This document shows positions 4,584 to 5,901 of a stretch of DNA of 5,901 nucleotides, in pieces (position 1 is the stretch's first letter; every line of letters begins with the position of its first letter). Source of the DNA: Actinomycetota bacterium. GTDB lineage: Bacteria; Actinomycetota; Actinomycetes; Nanopelagicales; Nanopelagicaceae. The notes beneath the pieces were generated by a model. That model saw only the letters and a list, made by a program, of their open reading frames with translations, did no database searches and had not been told where the DNA came from. The stretch is taken from positions 1 through 5,901 of the forward strand of contig CANLTP010000064.1 in NCBI GenBank assembly GCA_947494085.1, written 5' to 3'. Made by a program: the position numbers and the translations under genes.

Positions 4584-5312
4584 TTAGGGTGATTCTTTAC
4601 GCAACTTAGTACGAATAAGTGCCTGCTCTAACCGCCACTTGGCAATCTCCCCATGATTTCCTGAGAGCAAGATCTCTGGAACTTCTAATCCACGCCACTC
4701 TTTTGGCTTTGTGTAATTTGGATACTCAACCAATGTGTCGCCATCACTAGTCCCATCACTAGTCAGAGTATGTGACTCTTCATCTAGCGATGCACTATTT
4801 CCAATAACCCCAGGCAGCAAGCGAATTATCGCCTCCATAATCACCAGAGTCGCAACTTCCCCGCCACCTAAAACATAATCTCCGATAGAGACTTCACGAA
4901 CTTTAAAGTTCTTTGCGGTTGCATAAAAATCACTTACTCGAACATCAATACCCTCGTAGCGACCGCAGGCAAAAATTAGGTGCTTTGATTTCGTAAGCGT
5001 TTGGGCCAACTCTTGCGTTAACTTTTCACCAGCTGGTGTTAACACAATTAATTCATGAATCTCATCTGGCGCAAGTTCGGCCACTGCATCAATTGCTTTA
5101 CCCCATGGTTCAGGCGACATAACCATTCCAGCGCCACCACCATAAGGTGTGTCATCCACCGACCCATGAACATCAATTGTCTGTGCTCGAAGATCGTGAA
5201 TACCAATTTCAATTAAGCCAGAGCTCTGAGCCTTGCCAATCAATGAAAGGCTAAGTGGGGCTAAATATTCAGGGAAGATTGTGATTACATCGAAACGATT
5301 TACGCTACTCAT
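4584..5312 (-). CDS. trmD: tRNA (guanine-N1-)-methyltransferase TrmD
   Basis: SAM-dependent enzyme that makes m1G37 next to the anticodon and so prevents +1 frameshifting; essential in most bacteria. The 242-residue protein has the normal length. The N-terminal SPOUT trefoil-knot domain begins at [10 protein letters not shown] (7-16) and contains [13 protein letters not shown] (53-65), LTPAGEKL (91-98), [11 protein letters not shown] (116-126) and [11 protein letters not shown] (142-152). The C-terminal tRNA-binding domain has [12 protein letters not shown] (197-208) and [10 protein letters not shown] (211-220). The linker is unusual: in SLDEESH (175-181) a Glu (E179) stands where the family's catalytic Asp is expected, and a TSDG unit is duplicated (184-191). 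The ATG lies 8 bases inside rimM, with a GGAAGG ribosome-binding site 8 bases before it, so translation is coupled. The usual next gene, rplS, is absent; a desaturase follows. Confidence 0.96.
   Translation of the reverse strand: MSSVNRFDVITIFPEYLAPLSLSLIGKAQSSGLIEIGIHDLRAQTIDVHGSVDDTPYGGGAGMVMSPEPWGKAIDAVAELAPDEIHELIVLTPAGEKLTQELAQTLTKSKHLIFACGRYEGIDVRVSDFYATAKNFKVREVSIGDYVLGGGEVATLVIMEAIIRLLPGVIGNSASLDEESHTLTSDGTSDGDTLVEYPNYTKPKEWRGLEVPEILLSGNHGEIAKWRLEQALIRTKLRKESP
4741..4764. repeat. 12-bp perfect tandem duplication within trmD
   Basis: CCATCACTAGTC occurs twice back to back (4741-4752, 4753-4764). It is in frame and adds one TSDG tetrapeptide in the TrmD inter-domain linker (residues 184-191). 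The two copies are identical at every base, synonymous positions included, which suggests a recent slippage event. Confidence 0.85.
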
Positions 5313-5808
5313 CTAATAATCCTTCCGGTGGCACAACTGTAATTTTTCGATTCTTAACGTCAACAATAGGAACGATGGCTTTTACAAAAGGAATTAGAAC
5401 TTCGCGGCCGTTGTAGTCAACAGCTAAGACATCTTGTCCAGGAAGATTTATCACATCGGTTACCGGCCCTAATTCAATTCCATCTTGAGTGCTGACTTGG
5501 CACTGCAGGAGTTGCTGAACATGAAAATCATCTTCCGTTGAATCGGCTTCGATATCGACATCTGCTAGCAATAATACATTTCGAAGTTCTTCAACCTGAT
5601 TTCGATCGCTAACTCCTTTGAAGCCAAGAAGCAGAGTTCCATTGTGATCCCGAACTGAAGTAATGGTTAGCGGGCCAAATGTATTTGGCTCTGTCGCTAA
5701 GACAGAGCCAATATAAAAACGATCTTCTGGTTGATCAGTGCGAACTTCTATTGTCGCCTCACCAAGTACTCCATGTGCGCGACCAATTCTGGCAACGACA
5801 AGTTGCAC
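5305..5808 (-). CDS. rimM: Ribosome maturation factor RimM
   Basis: A 30S assembly factor that binds ribosomal protein S19 and helps fold the 3' head domain of 16S rRNA. At 167 residues it has the usual length. The N-terminal beta-barrel opens with [13 protein letters not shown] (5-17) and has [15 protein letters not shown] (62-76). The C-terminal PRC barrel ends in [12 protein letters not shown] (139-150) and [10 protein letters not shown] (158-167), both near-diagnostic. The domain junction reads [13 protein letters not shown] where many homologues have a YY or FY pair and a Gly after the Leu, so the second aromatic and the Gly are replaced (H96, Q102). The start is a GTG at 5808; it gives the expected N-terminus and follows the khpA stop by 2 bases with GAGG 10 bases upstream. 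The end overlaps trmD by 8 bases. Confidence 0.95.
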   Translation of the reverse strand: MQLVVARIGRAHGVLGEATIEVRTDQPEDRFYIGSVLATEPNTFGPLTITSVRDHNGTLLLGFKGVSDRNQVEELRNVLLLADVDIEADSTEDDFHVQQLLQCQVSTQDGIELGPVTDVINLPGQDVLAVDYNGREVLIPFVKAIVPIVDVKNRKITVVPPEGLLDE

Positions 5809-5810
5809 TA

Positions 5811-5901
5811 TTAGCGAGCCTCGTCTGCCTCGATGAGATCTACTCGAACTGAGCGACCAGCAATTGCGCTGACTACAGTTCTAAGTGCGCGCGCAGTGCG
5901 A
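5811..5901 (-). CDS. khpA: KhpA-like KH-domain RNA-binding protein, C-terminal end, partial
   Basis: Only the last 29 codons and the TAA stop (5811-5813) are in the window; the 5' part lies beyond 5901. The visible peptide runs RTARALRTVVSAIAGRSVRV followed by DLIEADEAR. It matches the end of the small type II KH protein usually encoded between rpsP and rimM in Actinobacteria and Firmicutes, whose domain closes with a GRxARALRT helix and a VDL strand. KhpA binds RNA, often with KhpB, and in some species affects cell division and ribosome-related processes. It ends 2 bases before the rimM GTG, so it belongs to the rpsP-khpA-rimM-trmD unit. The naming rests on a short fragment plus conserved position. 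Confidence 0.82.
   Translation of the reverse strand, partial: RTARALRTVVSAIAGRSVRVDLIEADEAR

Noticed and set aside
1..5901. Mobile element, CRISPR array, prophage, toxin-antitoxin or defence genes
   Set aside because: I found no transposase, integrase, regularly spaced repeats, terminal inverted repeats or defence domains; every gene fits a conserved housekeeping or actinobacterial family.

Overview
The window looks like a stretch of chromosome from a streamlined, moderate-GC actinobacterium. Three families that I know almost only from Actinobacteria (DUF3159, DUF3093, DUF4193) sit around dut and a pair of TrkA genes. I recall the same neighbourhood in Mycobacterium tuberculosis (ceoB-ceoC, then DUF3159, dut, DUF3093, DUF4193). 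The composition is far less GC-rich than most of the phylum and the packing is extreme: only about 300 of 5901 bases lie outside genes, 175 of them in one gap. Together these suggest a free-living small-genome lineage such as the freshwater acI/Nanopelagicales group. That placement is inference and could not be tested here.

Layout. Positions 1-912 (+) hold the end of one TrkA-type RCK protein and a complete second one, a K+ channel regulator pair. Positions 909-2541 (-) hold a tight three-gene unit read as hotdog thioesterase, dut, DUF3159 membrane protein, joined by ATGA and TAATG overlaps. It converges on trkA with a 4-base stop-codon overlap. Divergent from the thioesterase is DUF3093 (2609-3091, +), which abuts the convergent DUF4193 zinc-ribbon gene (3092-3388, -) with no gap. 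The only sizeable non-coding gap, 3389-3563, carries inverted repeats and promoter-like elements. Beyond it are a soluble di-iron acyl-ACP desaturase (3564-4532, -) and the translation/RNA-maturation unit khpA (partial)-rimM-trmD (5901 to 4584, -).

The genes are mostly housekeeping: K+ homeostasis, dUTP removal, 30S maturation, m1G37 methylation of tRNA, and membrane-lipid unsaturation. Three genes (thioesterase, DUF3093, desaturase) share a TANNNT box exactly 6 bases before the start codon, the signature of leaderless mRNAs. Two perfect palindromes lie beside these promoters.

I see no mobile element, CRISPR array, tRNA or rRNA, toxin-antitoxin pair or defence system, and no new multi-gene system. 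The most useful observations are a Glu where TrmD normally has its catalytic Asp, a fresh-looking 12-bp tandem duplication just downstream of it, the leaderless promoter set, and a terminator-like hairpin embedded in a convergent gene.
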